Assembly (NCBI RefSeq): GCF_026008495.1
Contig: NZ_BQUN01000063.1
Location: 40,227 to 104,226, forward strand
Direction: 5' to 3'
DNA length: 64,000 nt
Source: Streptomyces sp. A012304
Lineage (GTDB): Bacteria > Actinomycetota > Actinomycetes > Streptomycetales > Streptomycetaceae
Shown here: one piece after another, positions 35,507 to 43,829 of the stretch
Position numbering within the stretch: the first letter of the stretch is position 1
Layout of the letters: every line of letters starts with the position of its first letter
The notes under the pieces: model-generated
Databases searched by the model: none
What the model was told of the DNA's origin: nothing
Seen by the model: the letters and a program-made list of their open reading frames with translations, nothing else
Made by a program: the position numbers and the translations under genes

Positions 35507-37161
35507 TTGTCCGCCTCCAGCGTCTTCAGTGCGGTACGGGCCTCGCGCGCGCCGAGCGCGGAGAAGCCGGGGTTCAGCTTCAGGGCCGCCGTGAGGTGGC
35601 CGCGGGCGTCCTTCGAGTGGCCCGTGGCGGCCTCGATCACCCCGCGGTGGTAGAGGAGTACCGCGTTGCGGTAGCCGGTGGCCGTGGCCCGCCGGGCGTA
35701 GGGGAGGGCCTCCTCGTCCTTGCCGTTGACGTGCAGGGCCCACGCGAGGGCGTCCGCGGTGTGCACGGTCTGCCGGCGGTTCCACTCGGCGCGGGCCGCG
35801 CGCAGCGCCGCCGCCTTGTCGCCGTGGTCGGCGGCGGCGAGGGCGGTGTCCAGGTCGACGTTGACGCCGCCCGCGCGGGCGAGGGCCGTCCACGCGTCGA
35901 CGAGCGTGTACTGCTCCTCGGCCTTCGCCGCGTCGCCCGCGCCGCCCCGGGCCTCGTACAGCTCACCGAGCTCCACGAGCGGACCGGGCAGCGGGAAGCG
36001 GGCGACGACCGCCTCCAGCCCTTCGACGGCCTCGGCCTGCCGACCGCTCGCCGCCTGGGCGCGGGCGCGGCCCTCCAACGCCGGGAGGTAGCCGTCGTCG
36101 GCGGCGAGGGCGCGGGCGTAGTGGGTGAGGGCGTCCGCGTACTGTCCCTGGCTCCAGGCGAGCTGGCCGAGCTGGGTGGCGACGAAGGCGATGTCGCCCG
36201 GGGTGACGGACGCGGCGAGGGCCTGTTCCAGGACCCGGCGGGCGGTGGCGACATCGCCGCGCAGCTCGTGGACGTACGCGTAGCGGGTGAACACCGGGAC
36301 GCCGGGCCGCCGCGCGTCGGCGGTGCGCGCGGCCCGCTCCGCGTCCTCGTAGCGGCCCAGCTCGACGAGGGCGTCGATACGGGAGCAGAGGGCGCGTTCG
36401 TTGTACGGGTTCTGCGCGAGGGCCTGGTCGGCGTACTTCAGGGCGCCGGTGAAGTCGTGGCGGGCGGCGGCGAGGGCGGCCCTGCCGGACAGCGCCTGGT
36501 CGTTGCCGGGGCGGAGGTCGAGCGAGTGCCGCAGTGCCTGTTCGGCCTGCGGGTAACGGGAGGGGTCGCCCTTGGTCCGCGCCTGCTCGACGTAGGCCAG
36601 CCCCAGGGTCGCCCAGCCGGCGAAGTCCCGTGGCTGGTCGCGCAGATGGGCCTGCAACGAGGTGATGCCGGTGTCCAGGTCGCCCCCGGTGAGCGCCCCC
36701 GGCGACAGGACCGCGGCAGCCGCCGCCGGCCTGCCCCGGCCGTCCTGGACGGACCCGAACGCGATCGCCCCGGCGGTGAGCCCCACCGCCAGCATCGCCG
36801 CACAGGCCCCCAGCTGAACCGCCCGCCACCGCCGCCCGGCAGCGGCGACGCGCCGCACAGCGGCGACCCGAACAGCGACCTCGTCCGCACGCCGGCTCCC
36901 CTCCGCGACCCGCGGGCCGGCGGTGGCGTCGGTCTCGTCCTCGCTTCGGGGTTCCTCCGCGGTCTGCGGGGCGGTGGGATCGGGTGCGAGGGCGGTTCGT
37001 TGCCCCGTGGTGCCGGTGGCGGTGCCGGCGTCGTCCTCGGCCTCGGGTTCCGTCGGGCCGGTCGGGTCCGCGGCGGCCGTCACCCGCGCCCCGGAGTCCG
37101 GGGTCGGTTCCGGGGCCGGGGACTCGGGGTCCGGCTCGGCGTTCGTCGTGCGCGGGGACAT
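35503..37161 (-). CDS. Membrane-anchored tetratricopeptide-repeat protein
   Basis: A 552-residue protein: a low-complexity acidic Pro/Thr/Glu-rich N-terminus (1-85), a basic patch, one membrane helix (about 113-135), then at least eight TPR-like repeats outside or peripheral to the membrane, e.g. FAGWATLGLAYVEQ and ALSGRAALAAARHDFTGALK. Similar TPR proteins in Streptomyces are found next to the NicO transporter, and the GTGA overlap here means they are made in equal amounts. It may scaffold the metal transporter or its extracytosolic partners such as the DUF4331 protein. Shine-Dalgarno AAGGAGAG precedes the ATG. Confidence 0.88.
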   Translation of the reverse strand: MSPRTTNAEPDPESPAPEPTPDSGARVTAAADPTGPTEPEAEDDAGTATGTTGQRTALAPDPTAPQTAEEPRSEDETDATAGPRVAEGSRRADEVAVRVAAVRRVAAAGRRWRAVQLGACAAMLAVGLTAGAIAFGSVQDGRGRPAAAAAVLSPGALTGGDLDTGITSLQAHLRDQPRDFAGWATLGLAYVEQARTKGDPSRYPQAEQALRHSLDLRPGNDQALSGRAALAAARHDFTGALKYADQALAQNPYNERALCSRIDALVELGRYEDAERAARTADARRPGVPVFTRYAYVHELRGDVATARRVLEQALAASVTPGDIAFVATQLGQLAWSQGQYADALTHYARALAADDGYLPALEGRARAQAASGRQAEAVEGLEAVVARFPLPGPLVELGELYEARGGAGDAAKAEEQYTLVDAWTALARAGGVNVDLDTALAAADHGDKAAALRAARAEWNRRQTVHTADALAWALHVNGKDEEALPYARRATATGYRNAVLLYHRGVIEAATGHSKDARGHLTAALKLNPGFSALGAREARTALKTLEADK

Positions 37162-37212
37162 GCCCTCTCCTTGGTCGCCTGTGGTGGATCGGCCTGCGGG
37201 TGGGGTGGGGGT

Positions 37213-37255
37213 GGCGCGGCCCGCGTCGTGGGGGAATGAGTACGCGGGCCGCGCC
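37213..37255. terminator. Perfect 14-bp hairpin downstream of DUF4331
   Basis: GGCGCGGCCCGCGT / ACGCGGGCCGCGCC with a 15-base loop. It separates the DUF4331 gene from the TPR-NicO operon. Confidence 0.8.
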
Positions 37256-37263
37256 GGTCGGTG

Positions 37264-37294
37264 GGGCCGGGGAGCGCAGGTTTCTCCCCGGCCC
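37264..37294 (-). terminator. Second hairpin immediately after DUF4331
   Basis: GGGCCGGGGAG / CTCCCCGGCCC, 11-bp arms with a 9-base loop, 12 bases beyond the stop. With the previous hairpin it makes a tandem terminator. Confidence 0.75.
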
Positions 37295-37306
37295 TGCTTG
37301 GAGGGC

Positions 37307-38836
37307 CTAGTAGGCCCGGCCCCGCATCCGGCGCCACCACATCAGGCCGCCGCCGATGAGCAGGATCCCGGCCGCGCCGGCGCCGGCGGAGGCGGCGATC
37401 AGCGCGGGGTCGCCGTCGGTCCAGGAGGAGGCCGGCTGGAGGGCGTCGCCGAGCTGGCTGCGGACGTCGTTGCCGTCGCCGGTGCCCTTGGCGAGCGGGC
37501 CGCGCGAACCCTCGGTGGGCAGCGCGACGTACGGGAACGCCTTCTCGAACTCCTTGTCGTTCTTGTCGACGGCGTCGCCCAGGTCGTTCTTCGCGCCGAG
37601 CAGTTCACCCTCGACGACCTGGAGCGAGGCGTCGATCACGTCGTCGGTGAGCCGGCGCCCGTTCGGGAAGCCCGCCGTGTCGCCGTCCAGCACGCCCAGC
37701 CGCTTCGGCTCGGCGGCCGGCTTGACGGAGGTGTTGAGGCGCAGCTGCTCCGACGGCGTCACGTGCGGCGGCTGGTTGAGGTCCTTGACGCCCTTCAGGA
37801 ACACGTCGACGAGGTCGTTGCGCGGCTCCTTGGGCGCCGGGATCTTGTAGATCGCCTCGATGAGCTTGGGCAGCTCGGGGTTGGTGACGTTCTTCAGGAA
37901 CTGGGCGTCGTCCTTCGGCTCGGACGCGTTGAACTTGTCCTTGTCCTTGATGGGGTTGACGACCTCGTTGACCAGCGGGCTGCCCAGCCGCGAGACCTGC
38001 GTGTAGTAGCCCTCCGCGTTCTCGCGCTGCGTCGTCGACCAGATGCCCACGATCGGCTGGTGCGACTCGGCGATCAGGTCGTTCGGGATCTGAAGGGCGA
38101 TGGAGTTGACGTTGTAGCCCTTGAGCGTGTCGTTGCCGACCTCGGAGAGGTTCCCGCCGTACAGCAGGTCGAAGACGCGCAGGTCGAGGAAGAACGGGTC
38201 GTCCGCCTGCCCGGCGAAGGTCTGCGCGCCGTTGGAGAGCTTGTAGACCGCCTGTTCGCGCAGCTTGGCGTAGTCCGGCATCGACGCCTTGCCGACGTTC
38301 GACGGCGCCACCGGCACGTCGTCCGCGAGCTTGGTCCGGTGCTCGACCTTGCCCTTCTTCAGCTTCAGCAGCTCCAGGTCGTACGTCTGCGTCACGTTCA
38401 GGTCGGGATCGTCCAGGCTCTCGACCGCCCCGGTGTTGTACAGGAACGTCTTCTTGTTCTTGACGTGCGTCTTGAAGGTGTACCGGAACGTCAGGTCCTC
38501 CCGCGCGTCACCGTCCTGGTCGACGTGCAGGTCGTACTGGGCGTCCTCGGCGAACGGGAAGAAGTTGGGGCCGCCCGCCGGCTCCTCGAAGGGGATCCAG
38601 TTCGCGATGATCGTCGTCGAGTCCGGCTTGTCCGGGCTGACGAAGGCGTACACATCGGTGTTGTCGTACTGCGGGGTTCCCGAGATCAGCGGGGCCTCCC
38701 GGTGGCTGGACGCCGATGCCGTCCCCGGTTCCAGCGCGGCCGCGCCGGCGGCCGCGAGCCCCCCGGCGGCCAGCGCACCGCATATGAGAGTCGCGACGCT
38801 CCTGCGTCCCGCACCGCTGCTGGAGATTGCTTCCAT
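37307..38836 (-). CDS. Secreted, membrane-anchored DUF4331 protein
   Basis: A 509-residue extracellular protein: signal peptide to about 38 (ASA-SS), then the DUF4331 start SSHREAPLISGTPQYDNTDVYAFVSPD, a long beta-rich domain with KTHVKNKKTFLYNTG and GGNLSEVGNDTL, and a C-terminal helix (AGAGAAGILLIGGGLMWW) ending in RRMRGR, anchoring it in the membrane. No reaction is established for DUF4331. ATG 38836 with GGAGGAC upstream. It sits between the TPR-NicO operon and a divergent ECF sigma/anti-sigma pair, and an AT-rich palindrome lies in the shared promoter region, so co-regulation is plausible. Confidence 0.9.
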   Translation of the reverse strand: MEAISSSGAGRRSVATLICGALAAGGLAAAGAAALEPGTASASSHREAPLISGTPQYDNTDVYAFVSPDKPDSTTIIANWIPFEEPAGGPNFFPFAEDAQYDLHVDQDGDAREDLTFRYTFKTHVKNKKTFLYNTGAVESLDDPDLNVTQTYDLELLKLKKGKVEHRTKLADDVPVAPSNVGKASMPDYAKLREQAVYKLSNGAQTFAGQADDPFFLDLRVFDLLYGGNLSEVGNDTLKGYNVNSIALQIPNDLIAESHQPIVGIWSTTQRENAEGYYTQVSRLGSPLVNEVVNPIKDKDKFNASEPKDDAQFLKNVTNPELPKLIEAIYKIPAPKEPRNDLVDVFLKGVKDLNQPPHVTPSEQLRLNTSVKPAAEPKRLGVLDGDTAGFPNGRRLTDDVIDASLQVVEGELLGAKNDLGDAVDKNDKEFEKAFPYVALPTEGSRGPLAKGTGDGNDVRSQLGDALQPASSWTDGDPALIAASAGAGAAGILLIGGGLMWWRRMRGRAY

Positions 38837-38909
38837 GCCGTCCGTCCTCCGTGCCAACTTGCCTGACGGACAGGGATACGGAGCGGAGGGCCGATTCGGA
38901 TTGGTCGAA

Positions 38910-38929
38910 ACAGAAAAACTTTTTTCTGT
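38910..38929. promoter_or_regulatory. AT-rich 20-bp palindrome between DUF4331 and sigK
   Basis: ACAGAAAAA and TTTTTCTGT arms pair perfectly around CT. Such an AT run is very unusual in this genome. It is 74 bp upstream of the DUF4331 start and 115 bp before the sigma gene; a repressor or nucleoid-protein site, or an intergenic terminator, are possible. Confidence 0.55.
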
Positions 38930-39044
38930 CCGCCCACCCGCGTTTCCCGCCCTCTGATCCGTACTACCTCCTCCGGAGGTGTGTGCGTTGCGAATGCCTG
39001 GTATGACGGGACGGTCCTGGTGCGGCCGTCGGGAGGGGGACCGT

Positions 39045-39587
39045 ATGGAGGCGGACGAGCTGCTGGTACTCGTGGCGGGCGGCGACCAGAGGGCCTTCGA
39101 GCAGCTCTACGCACTGGTGTCCGGGCCGGTGTTCGGTCTCGTGCGACGCGTGGTGCGGGATCCCGCCCAGTCGGAGGAGGTGGCGCAGGAAGTGCTGCTG
39201 GAGGCCTGGCGTTCCGCCGCCCGCTTCGACCCCGGCCGTGGCAGCGCCCTGTCGTGGATCCTCACCCTCGCCCACCGCCGCGCCGTCGACCGGGTGCGCA
39301 GCGCCCGCGCGGCCGGCGAACGCGAGCAGCGCGAGGCCCAGCGCGCCCACCACCCCGCCTTCGACCAGGTGTCCGAGGAGGTCGAGGCAGGCCTGGAGCG
39401 CCAGTTGGTGCGCCGCTGCCTGGACCGGCTGACGGCGCTGCAACGCCAGTCCGTCACCCTGGCCTACTACGACGGCTACACCTACCGAGAGGTGGCCGAG
39501 CGGCTCTCCCTGCCGCTGGGCACCGTCAAGACGCGGATGCGCGACGGACTCTCGCGGCTGCGCGACTGCCTGGGAGGGGCCGCATGA
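39045..39587 (+). CDS. sigK: ECF RNA polymerase sigma factor, SigK-like
   Basis: A 180-residue ECF sigma: region 2 contains FEQLYALVSGPVFGLVRRVV and EEVAQEVLLEAWRSAARFD, region 4 contains LTALQRQSVTLAYYDGYTYREVAERL and LPLGTVKTRMRDGLSRLRD. The downstream anti-sigma of RskA type supports the SigK group (ECF19). ATG 39045 follows GGGAGGGGGA; a longer frame from 38979 is possible but less likely. The stop overlaps the anti-sigma start (ATGA). In mycobacteria SigK regulates secreted antigens after RskA cleavage by Rip1; redox control by two cysteines has been proposed there, and those are not conserved here. Confidence 0.93.
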   Translation: MEADELLVLVAGGDQRAFEQLYALVSGPVFGLVRRVVRDPAQSEEVAQEVLLEAWRSAARFDPGRGSALSWILTLAHRRAVDRVRSARAAGEREQREAQRAHHPAFDQVSEEVEAGLERQLVRRCLDRLTALQRQSVTLAYYDGYTYREVAERLSLPLGTVKTRMRDGLSRLRDCLGGAA

Positions 39588-40393
39588 GCCTGTTCCGCCG
39601 CGAGGACCTGCACTCGCTCGCCGCGCCCTACGCGCTCGACGCCCTCGACCCCGACGAGCGCCGCCGCTTCGAGAAGCACCTCAAGGGCTGCGACCGCTGC
39701 GCCGCCGAGGTGCGGGAGCTGTCCGAGGACGCCGTCCGGCTCGCCTGGTCGACGGCCGCCCCGCCGCCGCCCGCGATGCGCGACCGGGTCCTGGCCGCCG
39801 TACGGACCACTCCGCAGGAGCCGGGACCCGCGCCGGTGCGGGAGCGCACGCCTCAACTGCCGCCGCACGTCTGGGGCACCCAGCCGCCGCCCCGACGCAC
39901 CCGTGCGCCCCGCGCGCGCCGCCCGCTGTTCGTGCCGTTCGCCACCGCCACGGCCGCCGCCGCCCTCGTCGTCGCCTCCCTCTTCGCCGTTCAGGCCGAC
40001 CGCACCCGGGAGCAGCTGGACGCCGAGCGGGCCCAGGCACGTGAGATCGCCCACGTTCTCGCAGCTCCCGATGCCCGGGCGAGCAGCGGAAGGGACGCCC
40101 AGGGACGCAGTATCGGAGTAATCGCTTCCGCCTCCGAGGGCCAAGCGATCGTCACCCTGAACGGATACGCGGGGCTGCCCGCCGGACAGGTGCACCAGCT
40201 GTGGCTCATGCGCCCCGGCGCGCAACCACGCTCCCTCGGTCTCTTCGACGGCGACACGCCCTTGGTCGCGACCGGCCTCGAACCCGCCGCGACATCACTG
40301 GCTGTGACCGTCGAGCCCGACGGGGGATCACCTCAGCCCACCACCCAGCCCATTGTCCAACTCACCCTGAAATCGGTCGGATTCGGAGAGTGA
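39584..40393 (+). CDS. RskA-family anti-sigma factor
   Basis: A 269-residue transmembrane anti-sigma. The N-terminal zinc-binding anti-sigma domain has His32, Cys36 and Cys39 (KHLKGCDRCA), one membrane helix spans about 114-136 (PLFVPFATATAAAALVVASLF) and the outer C-terminal RskA domain ends LAVTVEPDGGS. It should hold the sigma at the membrane until the outer domain is cut by site-1 and site-2 proteases. ATG overlaps the sigma stop by 4 bp. Confidence 0.93.
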   Translation: MSLFRREDLHSLAAPYALDALDPDERRRFEKHLKGCDRCAAEVRELSEDAVRLAWSTAAPPPPAMRDRVLAAVRTTPQEPGPAPVRERTPQLPPHVWGTQPPPRRTRAPRARRPLFVPFATATAAAALVVASLFAVQADRTREQLDAERAQAREIAHVLAAPDARASSGRDAQGRSIGVIASASEGQAIVTLNGYAGLPAGQVHQLWLMRPGAQPRSLGLFDGDTPLVATGLEPAATSLAVTVEPDGGSPQPTTQPIVQLTLKSVGFGE

Positions 40394-40519
40394 TCGAAGG
40401 GGCATTGTCAACCCCCTTATGGGGAAGGTGAATCCTGTGACCGCGATACACGCGTGCCCCGGCGGGGCGATAGGGTTACCCTGCCCGGGCCGGGTGGACT
40501 CGTACGGGTGGGGAGTGAC

Positions 40520-40798
40520 ATGGAACAGATAACGATGCGCAGCAGGGCGAGGGTCCCTGCGATCACCTGCGGGAGCAGCGCGAGCAGTTCGCGTCTCGAC
40601 CGCCATCTCTCGGTGCTTGCGGGTCCCGCCATACCGCAGCGGGAGACCGTCGAGGCGACCTCGCTCATGCGGGAACTGACGGCGCGTGAGCCCACCCAGG
40701 ACCGCAACTCGAGGGGCGCGCGCGTACGCCGGGTGTCGCTCTTCGCGCCACTACGCCGACTGCGCCGTTCGCTGTTCGGCGGCAACAACAAGCACTGA
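40520..40798 (+). CDS. Small conserved basic protein (92 aa)
   Basis: Unknown function. The protein is Ser/Arg-rich, without membrane helices, ending in RRLRRSLFGGNNKH. ATG 40520 is preceded by GGGGAG at 4 bases and the codon bias is normal, so it is real; the frame from 40454 is longer but lacks signals. A short palindrome AGGGT-T-ACCCT (40472-40482) overlaps a possible -10 TAGGGT upstream. It may be a Streptomyces-specific regulator or nucleic-acid binder. Confidence 0.65.
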   Translation: MEQITMRSRARVPAITCGSSASSSRLDRHLSVLAGPAIPQRETVEATSLMRELTAREPTQDRNSRGARVRRVSLFAPLRRLRRSLFGGNNKH

Positions 40799-40807
40799 GG
40801 CCCGCGC

Positions 40808-42022
40808 TCAGGCGGCCACACCGTCCCGGCACAACGCTGCGATCTCGTCGTCCGTCATCCCCACGGCACGCAGCACCGCCTCGGTGTGCTCCCCGAGCGC
40901 GGGCACGGCCCCCATCCGTGCCTCCGCCCCGCCCGGCAAGGTGATCGGGGGCAGCAGCGCCCGCAACGGCCCGACCGGCGAGTCCACCTCCCGCCACCGC
41001 TCACGGGCCGCCAGCTGCGGATGCTCCGCCAGCGCGCGCAGATCCCTCAGGCGCGCGCACGCGATGCCCGCGCCGTCCAGCCGCGACAGCGCCTCGTCGG
41101 TGCTCATCATCCCCAGCGCCTTCGCCACCAGCGCGTCCGTGCGCTCCCGGCGCGCGACCCGCGCCGCGTTCGTCGCATACGCCGGATCGGTCCCCAACTC
41201 CGGTCGGCCCAACACCTTTTCGGCCAGCCGCCGCCACTCCCGGTCGTTCTGCACCGACAGCAGCACCCGTCCACCGTCGGCGGTGGCGTACGCGTCGTAG
41301 GGCGCGATCACGGCGTGCGCGAGGCCGGTACGGGCGGGGGCGTCCCCGCCGTGCAGGGTGTGGTGCAGGGGGTGGCCCATCCACTCCGCGAGCGCCTCCA
41401 GCATCGACACCTCCACCGGTCCGCCCCGCCCGGTCGTGCCCCGCCGCACCAGCGCCGCCAGCACACCCGAGAAGGCGTACATGGCCGCCGCGATGTCCGC
41501 GGCCGGGATCCCCGCCTTCACCGGCTGCCCGGGCGTCCCGGTCACCGAGACCAGCCCCGCCTCGCACTGCACGAGCATGTCGTAGGCCCGCTTGTCCGCG
41601 TAGGGGCCGCTCGCCCCATAGCCGGAGATGTCGACGGCGATCAGCCGCGGGTGTGCCGCGCACAGGGTGGCCGCGTCCAGGCCGAGCCGGGCCGCCGCCC
41701 CCTGCGCGAGGTTCTGCACGAACACGTCGGCGTCCGCCACCAGCCGGCGTACGACGTCCAGGCCGCGGGGGTCCTTCAGGTCCAGGGCGACGGACTCCTT
41801 GCCGCGGTTGCACCACACGAAGTGCGAGGCGAGGCCGCGGGCGGCGGTGTCGTAGCCGCGCGCGAAGTCGCCGCCGTCGACCCGCTCCACCTTGATCACC
41901 CGGGCGCCCAGGTCGGCGAGCTGCCGGGTGGCGAACGGGGCCGCGACGGCCTGCTCGACGGCGACGACGGTGAGGCCCTCAAGGGGCAGGGGAGCGGGGA
42001 GCTGGTCCATGGGGTGGATCAT
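40808..42022 (-). CDS. Class III CoA-transferase (CaiB/BaiF family)
   Basis: A 404-residue enzyme moving CoA between carboxylic acids. The catalytic Asp148 is in SGYGASGPYADKRAYDMLVQ (132-151), and the N-terminal Rossmann part (LPLEGLTVVAVEQAVAAPFATRQLADLGARVIKVE) is standard. Length normal. It lies 21 bp downstream of the ABC permease in the same direction, so it may be transcribed with the exporter operon, though a functional link is not obvious. Acid substrates cannot be predicted. Confidence 0.93.
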   Translation of the reverse strand: MIHPMDQLPAPLPLEGLTVVAVEQAVAAPFATRQLADLGARVIKVERVDGGDFARGYDTAARGLASHFVWCNRGKESVALDLKDPRGLDVVRRLVADADVFVQNLAQGAAARLGLDAATLCAAHPRLIAVDISGYGASGPYADKRAYDMLVQCEAGLVSVTGTPGQPVKAGIPAADIAAAMYAFSGVLAALVRRGTTGRGGPVEVSMLEALAEWMGHPLHHTLHGGDAPARTGLAHAVIAPYDAYATADGGRVLLSVQNDREWRRLAEKVLGRPELGTDPAYATNAARVARRERTDALVAKALGMMSTDEALSRLDGAGIACARLRDLRALAEHPQLAARERWREVDSPVGPLRALLPPITLPGGAEARMGAVPALGEHTEAVLRAVGMTDDEIAALCRDGVAA

Positions 42023-42043
42023 GGCCCCCGCCCCGCCGGTTTG

Positions 42044-42826
42044 TCATGCGCGGGGGTGCGCGTACCGGTTCACGGCCAGCGGAGCGAATACCGCGATCAG
42101 CAGCGCGCACCAGGCCAGCGACCCGGCGACCGGATGCGCCACCGGCCAGGCGGCGCCCTCCGGGACCGGCGCGTTGCCGAACAGGTCCCGCAGGGCCGTG
42201 GTGACCGCGCTGATCGGGTTCCACTCGGCGAGCGTGCGCAGCCAGCCCGGCAGGCCGTCGGCGGGGATGTAGGCGTTGGACAGCAGCGGCAGCATGAAGG
42301 TCGCGCTGCCGAGCTGGCCGGCGGCCTCCTCGCTGCGGGAGGCCAGCCCGAGGAAGATCCCGGCCCAGGTGCAGGCGAACCGGAACAGCAGCAGGAGCGC
42401 CACCGCGCCGGCGGCCGCGAGCGCCGAGCCCTCCACGCGCCAGCCCACCGCGAGCCCCACCAGCAGGAACGGCACGGTGCCCGCCGCCGTGACGACGAGG
42501 TCGGCGACCGCCTGTCCGAGCGGCACCGCGGCCCGGCTCACCGGCAGGGTGCGCAGCCGGTCGGTCACGCCCCGGTGCACGTCCTGCGCCGCCTGGAACA
42601 TGCCGGTCATGATCCCGTTGGCGGCGGTCGCCACCAGCAGGCCCGGCACCAGGAAGGAGCGGTACTCCGCGCCCGGCATGGCCAGCGCGCTGCCGAAGAC
42701 GTAGCCGAAGAACAGCAGCATGGTGATCGGCATCGTCTGGGTCAGGACCACCAGGGCCGGGTTGTTGCGGACGCGCAGCAGCTGCCGGCCCAGCATGGCC
42801 GTGCCGTCGTGGGCCAGCGTGCTCAT
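42044..42826 (-). CDS. ABC-2 type exporter permease, DrrB-like
   Basis: A 260-residue membrane protein with six helices (about 25-45, 60-85, 105-130, 140-165, 175-190, 230-250). The ABC2 signature VPGLLVATAANGIMTGMFQAAQDVHRGVTDRLRTLPVSR lies before helix 3. ATG 42826 overlaps the ATPase stop by 4 bp (ATGA). With the ATPase it forms a drug or lipid exporter controlled by the divergent TetR. Confidence 0.93.
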   Translation of the reverse strand: MSTLAHDGTAMLGRQLLRVRNNPALVVLTQTMPITMLLFFGYVFGSALAMPGAEYRSFLVPGLLVATAANGIMTGMFQAAQDVHRGVTDRLRTLPVSRAAVPLGQAVADLVVTAAGTVPFLLVGLAVGWRVEGSALAAAGAVALLLLFRFACTWAGIFLGLASRSEEAAGQLGSATFMLPLLSNAYIPADGLPGWLRTLAEWNPISAVTTALRDLFGNAPVPEGAAWPVAHPVAGSLAWCALLIAVFAPLAVNRYAHPRA

Positions 42827-43767
42827 GCCGCGACCTCCTTGTCGTCGGTGAGGTGCAGGAACACCTCGTCGAGGGTGGGCGGGCGCAGGCTCGCGTCGAG
42901 CAACGGCACGCCCGCCGCGTCGAGTTCGCGCACCAGGCGGGGCAGCGTGAGCGTGGTGTCGCGGGTGACCGCGCCGACGGCGCCGCGGGCGTGGTCGAAC
43001 GACGGCTGTCCGCCCGTGAGGTGATCCAGCACGCCCGCCGCCTTCGTCAGCGCGTCCGGGTCGGTGACGACCACTTCCGCGTAGGAGCCGATGAGCGCCT
43101 TGAGGTGGCGCGGGGAACCGGTGTGGGCGACGCGGCCCCGGTCCACCAGGGCGATGTCGTCGGCGAGCTGGTCCGCCTCCTCCAGGTACTGGGTGGTCAG
43201 CAGGACCGTCGTGCCGTCCCGCTTCAGCTCCCGCACGGCGTCCCAGACGCTGTTCCGGCTGGCCGGGTCGAGGCCGGTGGTCGGCTCGTCGAGGAAGAGG
43301 ACCTCCGGGCGGCGGACCAGGCTCGCCGCGAGGTCGAGACGGCGGCGCATACCGCCCGACCAGGTCGACGCGGGGCGGTCGGCGGCCTCGGTGAGCCCGA
43401 AGCGCTCCAGCAGCTCCTCGGCGCGTCCCGCGGGGCCCCGCACGCGGTGCAGCCGCGCGAACAGGCGCAGGTTCTGCCGGCCGGTCAGGTCGCCGTCGAC
43501 CGAGGCGTACTGCCCGGTGACACCGATCGCCCGGCGTACCGCGGTCGCCTCGCGGACCAGGTCGTGCCCCGCCACCCGGGCCGAGCCGGCGTCCGGCCGC
43601 AGCAGGGTCGTCAGCAGCCGTACCGCCGTGGTCTTGCCCGCCCCGTTCGGGCCGAGGATCCCGCACACGGTTCCGCGCTCGACGGCCAGGTCGAGACCGC
43701 GCAGGGCCGCCACCTCGCCGAAACGCTTCTCCAGGCCTTCACTAAGTACAGCGTACGTAGTTGTCAT
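42823..43767 (-). CDS. ABC exporter ATPase, DrrA-like
   Basis: A 314-residue ATPase. Walker A is GPNGAGKTT at 39-47, signature WSGGMRRRLDLA, Walker B VLFLDEPTTGLD, and the C-terminal DrrA-type extension (about 230-314) follows. ATG 43767 is preferred since the operator sequences overlap the first codons and the longer frame from 43785 would run into the second operator. First gene of the exporter operon. Confidence 0.93.
   Translation of the reverse strand: MTTTYAVLSEGLEKRFGEVAALRGLDLAVERGTVCGILGPNGAGKTTAVRLLTTLLRPDAGSARVAGHDLVREATAVRRAIGVTGQYASVDGDLTGRQNLRLFARLHRVRGPAGRAEELLERFGLTEAADRPASTWSGGMRRRLDLAASLVRRPEVLFLDEPTTGLDPASRNSVWDAVRELKRDGTTVLLTTQYLEEADQLADDIALVDRGRVAHTGSPRHLKALIGSYAEVVVTDPDALTKAAGVLDHLTGGQPSFDHARGAVGAVTRDTTLTLPRLVRELDAAGVPLLDASLRPPTLDEVFLHLTDDKEVAA
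43743..43759. promoter_or_regulatory. TetR operator, site within the first ATPase codons
   Basis: TAAGTAC-AGC-GTACGTA, the same 17-bp design as the site below with one arm mismatch. It covers codons 3-8 or so of the ATPase gene. Confidence 0.75.
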
Positions 43768-43785
43768 GCGTCGACCATAACGCAC

Positions 43786-43802
43786 TACGTACGGCGTACG
43801 TA
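43786..43802. promoter_or_regulatory. TetR operator between the exporter and its regulator
   Basis: TACGTAC-GGC-GTACGTA, perfect 7-bp arms, 27 bp upstream of the TetR ATG and 18 bp upstream of the ATPase ATG. Site centres are 43 bp apart, four helical turns, which allows binding of two dimers on one face. Confidence 0.85.
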
Positions 43803-43829
43803 ACTACGATGGTGGCGAGGTGATGATCG

